A DNA stretch of 64,000 nt from Coxiellaceae bacterium (GCA_029212925.1 JARGOB010000003.1:62001-126000); one strand, 5' to 3'. Counted from the stretch's first letter, positions 44,201-53,527 are shown. Notes: generated by a model not told the origin, from the sequence alone. A program made the numbers and translations.

Positions 44201-46174
44201 TTAGAGTTGGGTTTGAATGCTGATACAGCAGAAATTTCAGTCATTGGTATTGGTGATTTGGCTGGCGATGTGTTTGGTAATGGTGTTTTGATGTCGCCTC
44301 ATTTGAAATTAGTGGCGGCTTTTAATCATTTACATATATTTATTGACCCAACTCCTGATCCACAAAAAAGTTATGAAGAGCGCAAGCGCATTTTCAATTT
44401 GCCTCGTTCGTCTTGGGATGATTACGATCGTAAGATTATTTCTTCAGGTGGTGGTGTATACAAGCGTTCTGCCAAAGCGATACGTTTAACACCTGAAATA
44501 AAGCAATTGCTGCATTTAGATAAAGACGTGGTTGTACCTAATGAATTAATCCGTGCGATTTTAATGGCGAAGGTTGACCTTATTTGGAATGGTGGTATTG
44601 GTACCTTTGTGAAATCTAGCGTTGAGAAGAATTCAGACGTGGGTGATCGTTTCAATGATGGTATTCGTGTTGACGGTAATGAGTTGCGAGCTAAAGTGGT
44701 TTGCGAGGGCGGTAATCTTGGTGCAACTCAGTTAGGAAGAATTGAATTCGATTTGTCGGGTGGCAAGGTTAATACCGACTTTATTGATAATTCTGCCGGT
44801 GTTGATTGTTCGGATCATGAGGTCAATATAAAAATTCTCTTGAATCCTTTAGTAGCGTCAGAGCAATTGACCGAAGAGCAGCGAAATGAGTTATTGATAC
44901 AGATGACACAAGAAGTGTCGACATTGGTTTTAACTAATAACTACCGTCAAAACCAAGCGATTAGTTTGCTGTCATTGATGTCACCGTCTGATATGGGGTT
45001 GTATGTACACTACATGAACTTTATTGAGTCTTTAGGTTTAATAAACCGTGATTTGGAATTTTTACCTGACAACAAACAAATGCATGATCGTAAAGCTGAG
45101 GGCTTAGGTTTAACGCGCCCTGAGTTGTCGGTGCTTTTCTCATATAGTAAGAATATTTTGAAGAGTGAGATACTCAAATCTGACTTGCTTGATGACTCAT
45201 TTTTACGTCAGTTTGTATTGTACGCATTTCCGCAGTTGTTGCGTGATAAGTATGAAAGCGAAATTCACCATCATCCGCTGAGCCACGAGATCATTGCCAC
45301 TCAGCTGAGCAATCAAGTGGTTTCTGATATGGGGATTACTTTAGTTTATCAAATGCATGATGAGACTGGAGCAAGTGTTGCTAACATCATTCGGGCTTAT
45401 GCATGTGCTAAACAAATTTTCCGCATTGCTGAAACCCATCAATTAATTGAAGCATTGGACTATCAAATTGAAACGGATGTGCAGTATCAGATGATGCTAG
45501 AGGGGATTGCATTAGTTAGGCGTTCTATTCGTTGGCTATTGCGTAATCGTCGTGAAGGCTTATCTATTGAAGATACGATTAATCACTTTACCGATCGTGT
45601 ATCGGGTTTATTTAATCGCTTGCCAAAGTTATTGGTTGGGCGCGATCGCGAAGCCTATGAGGCGCGTAAACAGCAGTTAATGTTGGCTAATGCGCCTGAG
45701 CAAGTTGCTGCAAAAGTGGCCAGTGCTGTACCTATGTTTCATGCTTTAAATATCGTTGAAGCGGCTACAGCGAGTGGTTGTGAGATATATCGTGTAGCAA
45801 AAACATACTTTATGTTGGTTGACAGACTTGAATTATTATCCATTCGTGATTACATTAACGCTTATCCTGTGGATAGTCGTTGGGCAGTGTTGGCTCGAGC
45901 TAGCTTTAAATCTGATTTGGATTGGGTGCAGCGCGAGTTAGCCGTTAATGTTTTGCGGTTTGAAACAGATGCTAGAAGTATTCCTGGTCGCATTGCGGCT
46001 TGGATGGAAGATAATGATGAACTTGTGTTACGAGTGAGACAAGTGATAGCTGATTTACGCAGTGCAGACTCACCGGATTTTGCTATACTGTCGGTGGCTG
46101 TTCGCGAGCTAATGGAGCTAGCTCAAATTGGAAAACATCGCAAAGAAATGGAAGTCTCAGATCAAGCGAGTTAA
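41297..46174 (+). CDS. gdhB: NAD-specific glutamate dehydrogenase, large (GDH-180) type
   Basis: It oxidatively deaminates glutamate to 2-oxoglutarate in the cytoplasm, feeding amino-acid carbon into the TCA cycle. At 1625 residues it is the full-length large type. The catalytic region has SNVARGGIRWSDRKEDFR and VPSGAKGGFV, then DLAGDVFGNGVL and CEGGNLGATQLGR. N-terminal ACT-like regions precede it. The start is a GTG at 41297 with GAGGG upstream. For a host-associated bacterium living on amino acids this is a central enzyme; the leucine pathway in the window fits that diet. Confidence 0.95.
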   Translation: MSKHNTEVGSIIEQVVDFAKSHPIDGINDAFFDFIHIFLRNLSIEDLANYRVEDLFGIVSSQWHLVCRRSENQTTLRVYNPTKDKDGWQSTHTVVEVVTGDMPFLVDSMSMELTRLGLTIHQMIYLGGIKCIRQQGQVVELIAHGDEHPEASAEAPIHMEIDRQSGEQALKDIEENLKRVLNDVNRVVTDWPEIQKQVRLIIEEYNDPALQKRFPDMKESREFLDWMLSDCFTFLGFREYQLVGEGSEQALQIVRGTGLGVLYDDTRGKQVRQYADLPEEARRAALSRDHCLTITKTNTRSTVHRPAYTDYVGVKKFDKNGKLVGERRIIGLYTSIAYSSNPNNIPFLREKVAQIMQMSGLPAKSHAGKDLLHILSTFPRDDLLHASADQIFELATGIMRLQERRRIRMFARKDMYGRFVSVLVFVPRENFNTDLAEQMRIILAEETDALEVMMNTRFSESVLARIHFVIRVDSSKPRDYDFAAIEQRLVATGQSWQDGLLENLVTFYDEESANELLAVYRTAFPAGYREAFMPRNAVFDIRKIEKLRKAGSPLEMSLYRSPDCDENQVKLKLFHPRITIPLSDAVPVLENMGFRVLGEETFKVMTHDGACYWINDFTLSSTLSELCDINQFDELFYEALLRLWQRDVENDSFNKLVVASRLNWHEVSLLRAYAKYFRQIGFTLSQQYIEQALVQNGEISCLIVDLFKQRFVPDFTGDRQQECEQIERRITAALDEVSSLDEDRILRMYVSVIYATVRTNFFQRDKHGRRKIFVSLKMDPSKVPDMPLPLPAYEVFVYSPRFEGVHLRSSNVARGGIRWSDRKEDFRVEVLGLMKAQQVKNAVIVPSGAKGGFVTKRTTAHMDRESFIAEGVQCYQNYIRGLFDVTDNLINDKVVHPADSVYYDTDDVYLVVAADKGTATFSDIANEISLHRNFWLKDAFASGGSVGYDHKKMGITARGAWVSAQRHFLELGLNADTAEISVIGIGDLAGDVFGNGVLMSPHLKLVAAFNHLHIFIDPTPDPQKSYEERKRIFNLPRSSWDDYDRKIISSGGGVYKRSAKAIRLTPEIKQLLHLDKDVVVPNELIRAILMAKVDLIWNGGIGTFVKSSVEKNSDVGDRFNDGIRVDGNELRAKVVCEGGNLGATQLGRIEFDLSGGKVNTDFIDNSAGVDCSDHEVNIKILLNPLVASEQLTEEQRNELLIQMTQEVSTLVLTNNYRQNQAISLLSLMSPSDMGLYVHYMNFIESLGLINRDLEFLPDNKQMHDRKAEGLGLTRPELSVLFSYSKNILKSEILKSDLLDDSFLRQFVLYAFPQLLRDKYESEIHHHPLSHEIIATQLSNQVVSDMGITLVYQMHDETGASVANIIRAYACAKQIFRIAETHQLIEALDYQIETDVQYQMMLEGIALVRRSIRWLLRNRREGLSIEDTINHFTDRVSGLFNRLPKLLVGRDREAYEARKQQLMLANAPEQVAAKVASAVPMFHALNIVEAATASGCEIYRVAKTYFMLVDRLELLSIRDYINAYPVDSRWAVLARASFKSDLDWVQRELAVNVLRFETDARSIPGRIAAWMEDNDELVLRVRQVIADLRSADSPDFAILSVAVRELMELAQIGKHRKEMEVSDQAS

Positions 46175-46197
46175 AAAAGCTGATATGAGGAAGGTTA

Positions 46198-47064
46198 ATG
46201 ACAGTTAAGCAAGGAAGTCACTTTGTTGAAATCCTGGGTTCTAAGATACACTATATAGATGAAGGTGAGGGTGATACCCTTGTTTTTATTCATGGAATGC
46301 CGACCTCTAGTTATCTGTGGCGCCATGTCATAGATCAATTAAAAGACAATTACCGTTGTGTTGCGCTCGACTTGGTTGGTATGGGTGCTTCAGATAAGCC
46401 TGATATAGATTACCGTGTTTTTGATCATATTAAATACTTCGATGCTTTTGTTGAGGAGCTTGACCTTAAAGATATCACTTTAGTGATGCATGGTTGGGGT
46501 TCTTTAGTGGGCTTTGATTATGCTAGGCGTCATGAGGGTAATGTTAAGGCGATGGCTTTTTATGAGTCGCATGTGCGTGCGGCCATTGATTGGGATATGT
46601 TGTCATTGCCGGTGCAACAACTGGCCTCGATGTTGCAATCGCAAGCAAGTTACTCTGCAATTGTTGAGCACGATTATTTGGTGGAGAAGTTGTTACCCAG
46701 TGGTGCCATTAATCAATTGTCACAAGATGTGATTGCAAAGTACCGTGAGTCATTTCCTGATGCGGCAAGCCGTAAACCTTTATGGCAATATGTGCAAGAT
46801 TTACCGCTGGGCGATGGTAATACGGATGTGGTTGATTTGATTAATAACTACTCTACGTGGTTGCAATCTTCATCCATACCTAAATTATTGATGTATGCTA
46901 TTCCTGGTTTTATCACCACGATTGATACGGTATTGTGGGCGCGCGATAACATTAATGAAATAGAATTAATTGAATTGGGTGAGGCGATGCATTTTGCTCA
47001 AGAAACAATGCCGAGTGTATTTTCACAAGCATTATCGAGTTGGCTGGTTGCAATAGATCAATAA
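46198..47064 (+). CDS. Haloalkane-dehalogenase-fold alpha/beta hydrolase lacking the nucleophile Asp
   Basis: The 288-residue protein has the full haloalkane dehalogenase layout: HGMPTSSYLWR, the elbow LVMHGWGSLVGFDYARRH, YESHVRA (acid Glu) and LGEAMHFAQETMP (catalytic His). In active family members the elbow reads HDWG with Asp as nucleophile; here residue 99 is Gly (GGT at 46492-46494). The halide-binding Asn after HG is Met. So dehalogenase activity is not expected. It may be a pseudoenzyme, use another nucleophile, or bind a ligand. It lies 23 bp after the dehydrogenase, probably in its operon. Confidence 0.8.
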   Translation: MTVKQGSHFVEILGSKIHYIDEGEGDTLVFIHGMPTSSYLWRHVIDQLKDNYRCVALDLVGMGASDKPDIDYRVFDHIKYFDAFVEELDLKDITLVMHGWGSLVGFDYARRHEGNVKAMAFYESHVRAAIDWDMLSLPVQQLASMLQSQASYSAIVEHDYLVEKLLPSGAINQLSQDVIAKYRESFPDAASRKPLWQYVQDLPLGDGNTDVVDLINNYSTWLQSSSIPKLLMYAIPGFITTIDTVLWARDNINEIELIELGEAMHFAQETMPSVFSQALSSWLVAIDQ

Positions 47065-47160
47065 ATAATCAAACGATTTTAAATCACTTATTTTTACTTG
47101 CATTTTTTATCGAGATGCGAGTAAATACAAGTTACAGCAACCTTGAAAGGAAATATCACC

Positions 47161-47307
47161 ATGAAATATATCGTAGCAGCATGCACTATTGCATTAGGTT
47201 TAATTTTAGGCGGGTGTGCAGATAACCAACCTGCTGATCAGTATCAAACTCCACCAGCACATCATAATATGGGTGGAAAATTGGGCGGAAAATTGGGTAA
47301 CCAATAA
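47161..47307 (+). CDS. Small lipoprotein (48 aa)
   Basis: This short gene has a good ribosome-binding site (GAAAGGAAA) and a lipoprotein signal peptide: MKYIVAACTIALGLI followed by the lipobox LGGC, with lipid on Cys 19. The mature part is ~30 residues, ending in a duplicated GGKLG motif. It is followed directly by a strong terminator. Function unknown; small entericidin-like lipoproteins have similar size. Confidence 0.72.
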   Translation: MKYIVAACTIALGLILGGCADNQPADQYQTPPAHHNMGGKLGGKLGNQ

Positions 47308-47323
47308 GCTCACTACGTTCTAA

Positions 47324-47359
47324 TCAAAAAAGCACAGTATATCTACTGTGCTTTTTTTT
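47324..47359 (+). terminator. Rho-independent terminator, probably bidirectional
   Basis: The stem AAAAGCACAGTA pairs with TACTGTGCTTTT around a 4-base loop, followed by a T-run and preceded by an A-run. It ends the small lipoprotein transcript on the plus strand and, read the other way, the ankyrin gene whose stop lies at 47372. Confidence 0.9.
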
Positions 47360-47371
47360 GCTTAGCGAGTT

Positions 47372-50300
47372 CTACATTGCCGGTATAGCGGCAGCTGTAT
47401 CGCCATCAACTTCGGCAACATTACCAGAGTGTTTTTCTTCCATGGTATACAATGTACCACTGGCGGAGCGCTTCATTCTTTGCGTCATGAATGAGTCTTG
47501 ATAAGTTTCTGAGGCAGCCGTGCCGTAACTCAAGCCAGCGTCCTTCTTGCCGCAAAGAGGTGAAGCTTCTGTTGGCCGCTGGGGTACTGCGATAGGGGCT
47601 GAGAGATCGCGATCACGGTAAAATGTAGCAGCGGTTGATTCGGTAGCCAAGGTGGTGTCATCTTCTGCATTGATCGGTTCTAGTGACAATTTCAACCAAT
47701 CGGCGAGTGCTTTTAGAGTTCTAGCAAAGCCATTTTCTTTGTCAGCCATATTGGGGTGCAGATAAGTTTCACGAATTTTATCAGTGACAAACTCATGTAC
47801 TTCATCATCCTCTGTTGGTAACTCTTGATTTAGCACCAATGTAAGGTTAGCTGCAAGGTTTGTGTGTGTATTTGACTTGCAAAATAATGAACAAGAAAGA
47901 TCGGGTTTGGAGTGGTGGTAGCCTAAGACAGCAAGGTCGAGAGGCTGTAGAGACTCACCATTGATGGGGAGCCCTAGATGTTGCTTAAGTTTTCTCACTA
48001 TTTTTTCTTTAACAAGTTCTGATAACCGAGAAGTAATTAATGCGGTTAAATAAGCACAAACCGTTTCAGTTTTACTAGCGCTTCTGTCAAATTGTTCATG
48101 TAAACCTTTACTTTTAGAGCTGCCCAGCGGCCATACCAATCGATATTTTTGATCTGTATTGAATTCGGGCATGGTGTTGCATACAGTGCGAATAAATCCA
48201 CCTACTTCATTTGGCGAACCGTGTTTAAACAGGTATTCAATAACGGTATGGCCTTTTTTCATTCCCGCAGGGGAAATAAGGTTGTGCTTTTGCTCTACGG
48301 TAAAGTCTGGATCATTACATACGCTGTTTACAAAGTCGGCCACTTGATCTGGCCTGCCATGTTTCATCAAGTATTCAATATGTGCTTCGCCTTTTTTTTG
48401 TGTCGGCGGGTTAAGGAATGCATATTTTGTTTCTGCAGTCAGTGTTGCGTTAGTAAGAACTTTATTAACAAAGTCAATCACTTGTCTTATGCTGCAGAAT
48501 GAAGTGAGTTGATCAAGAACCTTACGGTATTTTTTATCCCCTTCACCAACAGGGCTGAACAGTCTCTCCTGCTGTGCAGTAGATAGCTGGCCTGGGTTAG
48601 ACATGACAGTAAGAAATAAGCATGCTTCCTCTGTATTGCCACTACGTATTAGTTCTTTAAGAACCGTATTGCTTTGTAATGCAGTTGGGGTAATAAGCGA
48701 AGCTTTAGCCTGAGCATCAAGATGGCTATCCAATATAGCACTAACATAAGTGTTAAGTGCCACCGTATTGCCTTGCATATATAGGATATCTGCCAATGAG
48801 GTTGATTTCATAGGCATGCCATACATTCTTTTAGCTGTAACTAATTCAATTTTCTGCTGATCATCCAGCACTGAAGCGTTTACTACTACACCAATATACG
48901 TTTGTATGGCTGCTATGTTATTAGCATCGCACAGTGTGTGAAGTATGCTGTTATCATGCGTTTCAATTGCACCGGCTGCTAACGTCATTTTGTATTCAAT
49001 AGGCATGATGCTGGCGCATGCATGCACTAAAATAGTATCCAGATATTGCTCTAGTTGGTGTGTGCTGCCTTCAGCTAATATTTTTTGTAATGCGTGGTAT
49101 GTGAATAATGTTATTTGTCGTAACTCACTGTCGTTACGGGGTGGTGATTGTAAGCATACATGGCATAGCATTAGTGTATCTTCAATGTTCATTTTGCCGA
49201 GTAAATACTTAAATTTCGGGGTGTCACCAAAACTGCTTGGCAGCTGGCTTAGCAGTAAAAAGCGTTGAGCCGGTTCTAGCTCTGTGGCATTTTCAGCAAT
49301 GATATCCAATGCCTGCCGATAGGTTTCCTCGCTGTAGATAAAGCCGAGTTCAACACACTTAGCTACCATTGCAATATTGTTGGACTCAATAGCCTGTAAT
49401 AGAAAGGCTAACTCTGTTAGCATTTGGGTCTCAGCTTGATCAATCGTATCAATGTCGCCTAAGACGTTAGTGTTAGGGTGTTTGATATGATCTTCTATCA
49501 TTTGGTATGCTAGTTCAACCATGCCAGTGTGGAGTGCGGCATTAAAAACAGTGGTGCCGTCATAGACGACGTGCGGATCAGCACCTCTATGCAATAGCAG
49601 CTCAACTGTTTTGCGTTGGTTGTATTCAGCTGCGGCATGCAGTGCGGTTAACCCGTCTGTTGATGCACTGTCTACATCTAAGCCGGTATTGTCTAACACA
49701 GCTTTAACAAAAGCGGTATTGCCGTACTGGGCAGCTTCAATTAACGCATGTGTCATTATGCGATTAAAATCAGCGTCACTGCGTAGCTCATCGATATACA
49801 TCATCAGTGCTTCTACATCATTGGTGGTAGCGGCATGTATTAATAATATTTTAGTACTTGTTATGGTTGAGGTGCCATAGCTGCCAGTAAGTTTGCTTGA
49901 TAGCGTCTTGCAAGTAGTGTCATAACGGCGTAAGTCTTCTGTCACATGTTCAAAGTGGCTGCTTTCAACCGCAACAATAGGTTCACCATCTAATAATTGC
50001 TGAGTTTTAGCTATGCCTTTTTGCATTTCAAAAACGATACTGTGGGTGCTGCCTTCGGCAAAAACATCTAAATCGGCCATCAGTGGCATAACAAAATTAT
50101 TTTGTAGGCAGAGCAGATGTAAGATCAAAGGATTTAACGGTTGTGGTAGTTGTTTGCAAAGCTCGACTATGGCTATGAGCTGTTCTGCAATGATGTCTCT
50201 TGGGCTGGCGCGATGGGCCGCTTCCATTTTTTCATGGTAGGTATCTAAAATACTTTGTAAGAAGGTAGCACGCTCAATTGTTAGTGGTTTGCTTTCATCA

Positions 50301-50557
50301 ATGGATAATGTGGTACTACGCACTTTAGTTGTTAAATTATCGTTAAGGATACGATAAAGCGTATCAACATCAAGTTTTTGATCTACGATGCTTGGTAATA
50401 ATGCAACAGATTGCAGTTGATGCTCAAGGTAACCGCCGTCTACCATTAGCTGAAAGCCAGATTGTTGTTCTGGTCCGGTGACGAAGTAGCGCCACATTTC
50501 CCCTGTGCTTAATAGGTTAGTTATAACTTGAGCGGCTTGTGCACCATCTGATCTCAT
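47372..50557 (-). CDS. Large ankyrin-repeat protein with a novel-looking C-terminal repeat, candidate effector
   Basis: The 1061-residue protein has ankyrin repeats around residues 235-370, best seen in DGLTALHAAAEYNQ, TVELLLHRGADP and DGTTVFNAALHTGM. Residues ~535-815 hold five or six units of ~46-48 residues with the pattern ...EYLxKHGxPxxVxxFVxxVxN...L(T/D)xxQKxxLxxP. I know no family for these. The N-terminal ~230 residues are helical, and the tail has RMKRSASG. No signal peptide; starts Met-Arg. Ankyrin proteins are a major class of Dot/Icm effectors. A PmrA-box-like site lies ~96 bp upstream. Confidence 0.75.
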   Translation of the reverse strand: MRSDGAQAAQVITNLLSTGEMWRYFVTGPEQQSGFQLMVDGGYLEHQLQSVALLPSIVDQKLDVDTLYRILNDNLTTKVRSTTLSIDESKPLTIERATFLQSILDTYHEKMEAAHRASPRDIIAEQLIAIVELCKQLPQPLNPLILHLLCLQNNFVMPLMADLDVFAEGSTHSIVFEMQKGIAKTQQLLDGEPIVAVESSHFEHVTEDLRRYDTTCKTLSSKLTGSYGTSTITSTKILLIHAATTNDVEALMMYIDELRSDADFNRIMTHALIEAAQYGNTAFVKAVLDNTGLDVDSASTDGLTALHAAAEYNQRKTVELLLHRGADPHVVYDGTTVFNAALHTGMVELAYQMIEDHIKHPNTNVLGDIDTIDQAETQMLTELAFLLQAIESNNIAMVAKCVELGFIYSEETYRQALDIIAENATELEPAQRFLLLSQLPSSFGDTPKFKYLLGKMNIEDTLMLCHVCLQSPPRNDSELRQITLFTYHALQKILAEGSTHQLEQYLDTILVHACASIMPIEYKMTLAAGAIETHDNSILHTLCDANNIAAIQTYIGVVVNASVLDDQQKIELVTAKRMYGMPMKSTSLADILYMQGNTVALNTYVSAILDSHLDAQAKASLITPTALQSNTVLKELIRSGNTEEACLFLTVMSNPGQLSTAQQERLFSPVGEGDKKYRKVLDQLTSFCSIRQVIDFVNKVLTNATLTAETKYAFLNPPTQKKGEAHIEYLMKHGRPDQVADFVNSVCNDPDFTVEQKHNLISPAGMKKGHTVIEYLFKHGSPNEVGGFIRTVCNTMPEFNTDQKYRLVWPLGSSKSKGLHEQFDRSASKTETVCAYLTALITSRLSELVKEKIVRKLKQHLGLPINGESLQPLDLAVLGYHHSKPDLSCSLFCKSNTHTNLAANLTLVLNQELPTEDDEVHEFVTDKIRETYLHPNMADKENGFARTLKALADWLKLSLEPINAEDDTTLATESTAATFYRDRDLSAPIAVPQRPTEASPLCGKKDAGLSYGTAASETYQDSFMTQRMKRSASGTLYTMEEKHSGNVAEVDGDTAAAIPAM

Positions 50558-50652
50558 TGTAGTACCCCTTATCTCGTCTTATATACTTAAGTATTTAGAT
50601 TTTTTGAGCATAATATATTAAAAGTTATCAAGCGTGAATAGCCTCGGTGGCA

Positions 50653-50669
50653 ATTAATGTTCTATTAAG
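50653..50669 (-). promoter_or_regulatory. Weaker PmrA-box-like site upstream of the ankyrin gene
   Basis: On the minus strand the site reads CTTAAT, 5 nt, ATTAAT, so its TTAA cores are 11 bp apart. No good -10 hexamer stands 10 nt downstream, unlike the three better sites. It lies in the gap shared with the divergent gene at 50796, so it could serve either or neither. Confidence 0.35.
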
Positions 50670-50795
50670 AATGCATGTAAAAATGCACCCATCTGTACAA
50701 AAAAGTTGCAAATGTAATTTGGTATGGTAGTATCAGCGGTTGAGTATTAAATTTATAGTAATAAGTTATTGAATGTATATGAGTTGGAGAGAGAG

Positions 50796-52085
50796 ATGTC
50801 GAGACGAGACTTTACGCTTGAAATTATTGCCGCGATAAAAGCAGTGGATGTAACGGCATGTGCGCGTACGTTATGTACATTTATGCGTGATGCGATGATC
50901 CGTCTTGATACTGAAAAAATGGCTTTTGCTTCAGCTGAATTGTTTAAATTATTTAAAGAAACACCGCAAAAATTTAATGAGAATGAGCAGGTTGGTCTAC
51001 TGCAGTCTGAGTTATTTAGTATAAGAGATGTGCATGCGCAACTGGCTTTAGTGGTGCAAGGAATATTGCTGCCGGCTATGCAGTCGGAAAATTCTGCCTT
51101 GGTTGGTGAGTGTGTTAAATCAATTGCGACACATTTTCTACCGGAATTACTGGAGGCTGATTTAACAAAAGGGCTTGAATCTACTCTGGTTCATGTTTAT
51201 GGTGCTGCAGCATTAACAGATGCTGTTAAAGCCGATATTGCCGCACTGACGGGTGCAGGTAAGCAGCTGGTATTAGTATCAGCTGTTGTCAATAAACGTT
51301 TTGATATGGTTGATGAAATTTTTGCTCCTGATGTTGTAACAGATGCCGCCATGCTTAATACGGTATTGTATTTACTATTACAAAATAGAAATCCATCGAC
51401 CGGTGATGTGGTTCGTGATTTTGACGCTTTTTCATCGGCGTTAGCTTGTTTTGAAGGACATGCATTAAAGCATGAGTTGGTGATAAAGTCGTACTTGCGT
51501 AATATAGCAGCTGCCATGATTGAGTATGGTGAAGAAGGTAAAGATAGCTTGGTGGCGTTTTCACATAAACATCAAATTTTTTCTGGTACAGCAACAGCGG
51601 AGATAAACGATGAAGATAAGGGGCAATTAGTTGCTTTACTGAAACATGCTTGTCATTGCGGCAATATGCATGCTTACTTTTACCTTTTTGAGCGTTTTCA
51701 AATTGCTGTGTCGCACCGTAGGGATAAAGAAGCAATTCTAGCAAACACTACTGCGGAATGTTTAAAGGTGGCTTATGATGCTGATGATAAAGGGCTAGTG
51801 AAGATTATGGTGCAGCGCTTTGGCGCTACTCAGATGGTTATGGATCGCCTCGGCGGTGCGCAACAAGATTCACCCTCTGAACTCTATACATTGGTTGATC
51901 AATCACGCGCTCAGTTGCGACGTCGACAAGGATCAGTATTGGTAGATGCGCGTGCTGTAGTAACAGCTAAAGGCGCAGCCACTAAATTGGCGAGTAAATT
52001 TAGAAGACGCAAGGCTGAAACTGTACTTGCTGCTGTTACGGAAGACCCTGCAGCTGAAGCAGCAGAATCCAAATACGGAAAATAG
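50796..52085 (+). CDS. Unknown helical protein (429 aa), effector-like
   Basis: I recognise no family. The product is almost wholly helical, with ankyrin-like stretches (LVALLKHACHCGNMHAYFYLFERF around residue 290) but no full repeat. The C-terminus (~375-429) is basic then acidic (KFRRRKAE...EDPAAEAAESKYG). The start MSRRDF at 50796 follows GGAGAGAG; the frame reaches back to 50769. It is divergent from the ankyrin gene. Confidence 0.6.
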   Translation: MSRRDFTLEIIAAIKAVDVTACARTLCTFMRDAMIRLDTEKMAFASAELFKLFKETPQKFNENEQVGLLQSELFSIRDVHAQLALVVQGILLPAMQSENSALVGECVKSIATHFLPELLEADLTKGLESTLVHVYGAAALTDAVKADIAALTGAGKQLVLVSAVVNKRFDMVDEIFAPDVVTDAAMLNTVLYLLLQNRNPSTGDVVRDFDAFSSALACFEGHALKHELVIKSYLRNIAAAMIEYGEEGKDSLVAFSHKHQIFSGTATAEINDEDKGQLVALLKHACHCGNMHAYFYLFERFQIAVSHRRDKEAILANTTAECLKVAYDADDKGLVKIMVQRFGATQMVMDRLGGAQQDSPSELYTLVDQSRAQLRRRQGSVLVDARAVVTAKGAATKLASKFRRRKAETVLAAVTEDPAAEAAESKYGK

Positions 52086-52160
52086 TAAGTGTGTCATCAA
52101 CTGGCATTGCCCCATGAGATAAGGTAACGTTATGTAACTTTACAAAATGGGTGGCACGCA

Positions 52161-52742
52161 GTGACACAACAACAAGTACAATACTATCCGGTATCTATTT
52201 TTAAACTGTTGGTGATGAGTTTTTTCACCTTCGGTTTTTATATCTTTTTTATCTGGTATCGCAATTGGCAATATATTACACGGCGTGATGACTCACATAA
52301 GAGTTCGTTTTGGCGATCGTTCTTTATGATTTTTACCGTATATGCTTTGTTCCGTGATGTTGATCATCAGGCTAAGCAACAAGATAAAAAGGGTATCCCT
52401 GGCTGTATGTGGTTTGCTAGCTGGTTTGTGATTTCACTGATTGCCGCTTCGTATGTGGCGCTGTTTGCCAGTATCTCTACCACCAGCGGTGAATTGTGGA
52501 TCTTGTTGGTGAATTATTCGGGTTTAATTGCCTTAGTGCCATTGCAGCAGACGATCAATCGCTTAAATCATGGTCACTTGGTTAATGCGCACTTAACGAT
52601 GTTAGATGCGGTCATTATTTTAGTGTGTCTTGGTTTGTGGGCCATGATGATTTACGCCACCTTCTTTCATCCTGAAATGTTGTCAGTGCAATATAACCTG
52701 CAAACGTACCAAGCGTTGTTTAATCAATTGCAGGGTAACTGA
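52161..52742 (+). CDS. DUF4234-like inner membrane protein
   Basis: The 193-residue product has at least four hydrophobic helices (~10-32, 50-65, 82-103, 113-130 and ~150-170). The N-terminal motif SFFTFGFYIFFIWYRNWQYI is typical of DUF4234-like proteins. Function unknown in that family. It starts with GTG at 52161. It probably stands alone between two unknown genes. Confidence 0.6.
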   Translation: MTQQQVQYYPVSIFKLLVMSFFTFGFYIFFIWYRNWQYITRRDDSHKSSFWRSFFMIFTVYALFRDVDHQAKQQDKKGIPGCMWFASWFVISLIAASYVALFASISTTSGELWILLVNYSGLIALVPLQQTINRLNHGHLVNAHLTMLDAVIILVCLGLWAMMIYATFFHPEMLSVQYNLQTYQALFNQLQGN

Positions 52743-52810
52743 TTGTGTATTTTCTGTTTGTTGATGTATAATGCTGAGCAATTTTTAAGAGATATATAAA
52801 GAGGTGGAAC

Positions 52811-53527
52811 ATGTCGAGGCTATTTAAAAGAGAACATGCTGAAAATTTATCTGGAGCGGAAATTGCCGAGCGTGAGGAGATGGGGTATCGGTTATTACCG
52901 GACAATGATGGTTCTTTTCGTGAAGCAGATTTAACCACTAAAAAAGGTATCCAAACAGAGCTTACTTTAACGTTAGCTGAATTAATTCCTGCGGCTGTTT
53001 ATCATAATAATTTGATAGCCGCGGGGGCATTACGCGATGGTCAGGCAACACGTTTAAATAATAGAGTACACCATATCACTGAAATTGTTCGAGTTGCTCT
53101 TGAATTTAATGCAGCGCTCATACAAAAATGGACAACCCCCGATGGCTTTGTGCGAGCTACCGCTGGTTATCTCAAAGGTAAAAGTGTCGATTTACAGCCG
53201 TTGAGTGTCATGATGGGGCAGATGGATAGCTTGACGCATAATACTTTAAGCACAAGCACAGTGGATAAAGCATTTGGCTATTACTTGCTGCCAGATGGTT
53301 CGGGCAAAGTAAAAGCGGGTAGCAAGTCTGAGTGTGCCATGACCTATGTTCAATTGAAGTCAACTGTGCAAACTGTTAAGCAGTACCTGGATGTGTGTAC
53401 TAAAAAGGCTGCTGTTAAAAAATCTGGTATTTATAATGAGGTGCGAGAGTACCTATCACCATTTGAAGTGTTTGCAGAACGAGAAAAGGAAGCTATAGCA
53501 GCAAGAGCGGCTACGTTCGGGCCTTAA
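52811..53527 (+). CDS. Unknown protein with two LLPD motifs (238 aa)
   Basis: No known family. Two internal segments resemble each other: EEMGYRLLPDNDGSF (~22-36) and KAFGYYLLPDGSGKV (~155-169), each followed by a Thr/Leu-rich helix. This suggests an internal duplication. A similar EMAEMLLPYSASSD occurs in the next gene. The start follows AGAGGTGG. A TATAAT hexamer lies ~45 bp upstream of it. No signal peptide. Confidence 0.55.
   Translation: MSRLFKREHAENLSGAEIAEREEMGYRLLPDNDGSFREADLTTKKGIQTELTLTLAELIPAAVYHNNLIAAGALRDGQATRLNNRVHHITEIVRVALEFNAALIQKWTTPDGFVRATAGYLKGKSVDLQPLSVMMGQMDSLTHNTLSTSTVDKAFGYYLLPDGSGKVKAGSKSECAMTYVQLKSTVQTVKQYLDVCTKKAAVKKSGIYNEVREYLSPFEVFAEREKEAIAARAATFGP

Noticed and set aside
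50558-50600. CTTAAG near the ankyrin start as another PmrA-box-like promoter with TACTAC
   Set aside because: The would-be -10 hexamer touches the start codon and the intervening GGGG is the ribosome-binding site, so it cannot be a promoter in that layout.
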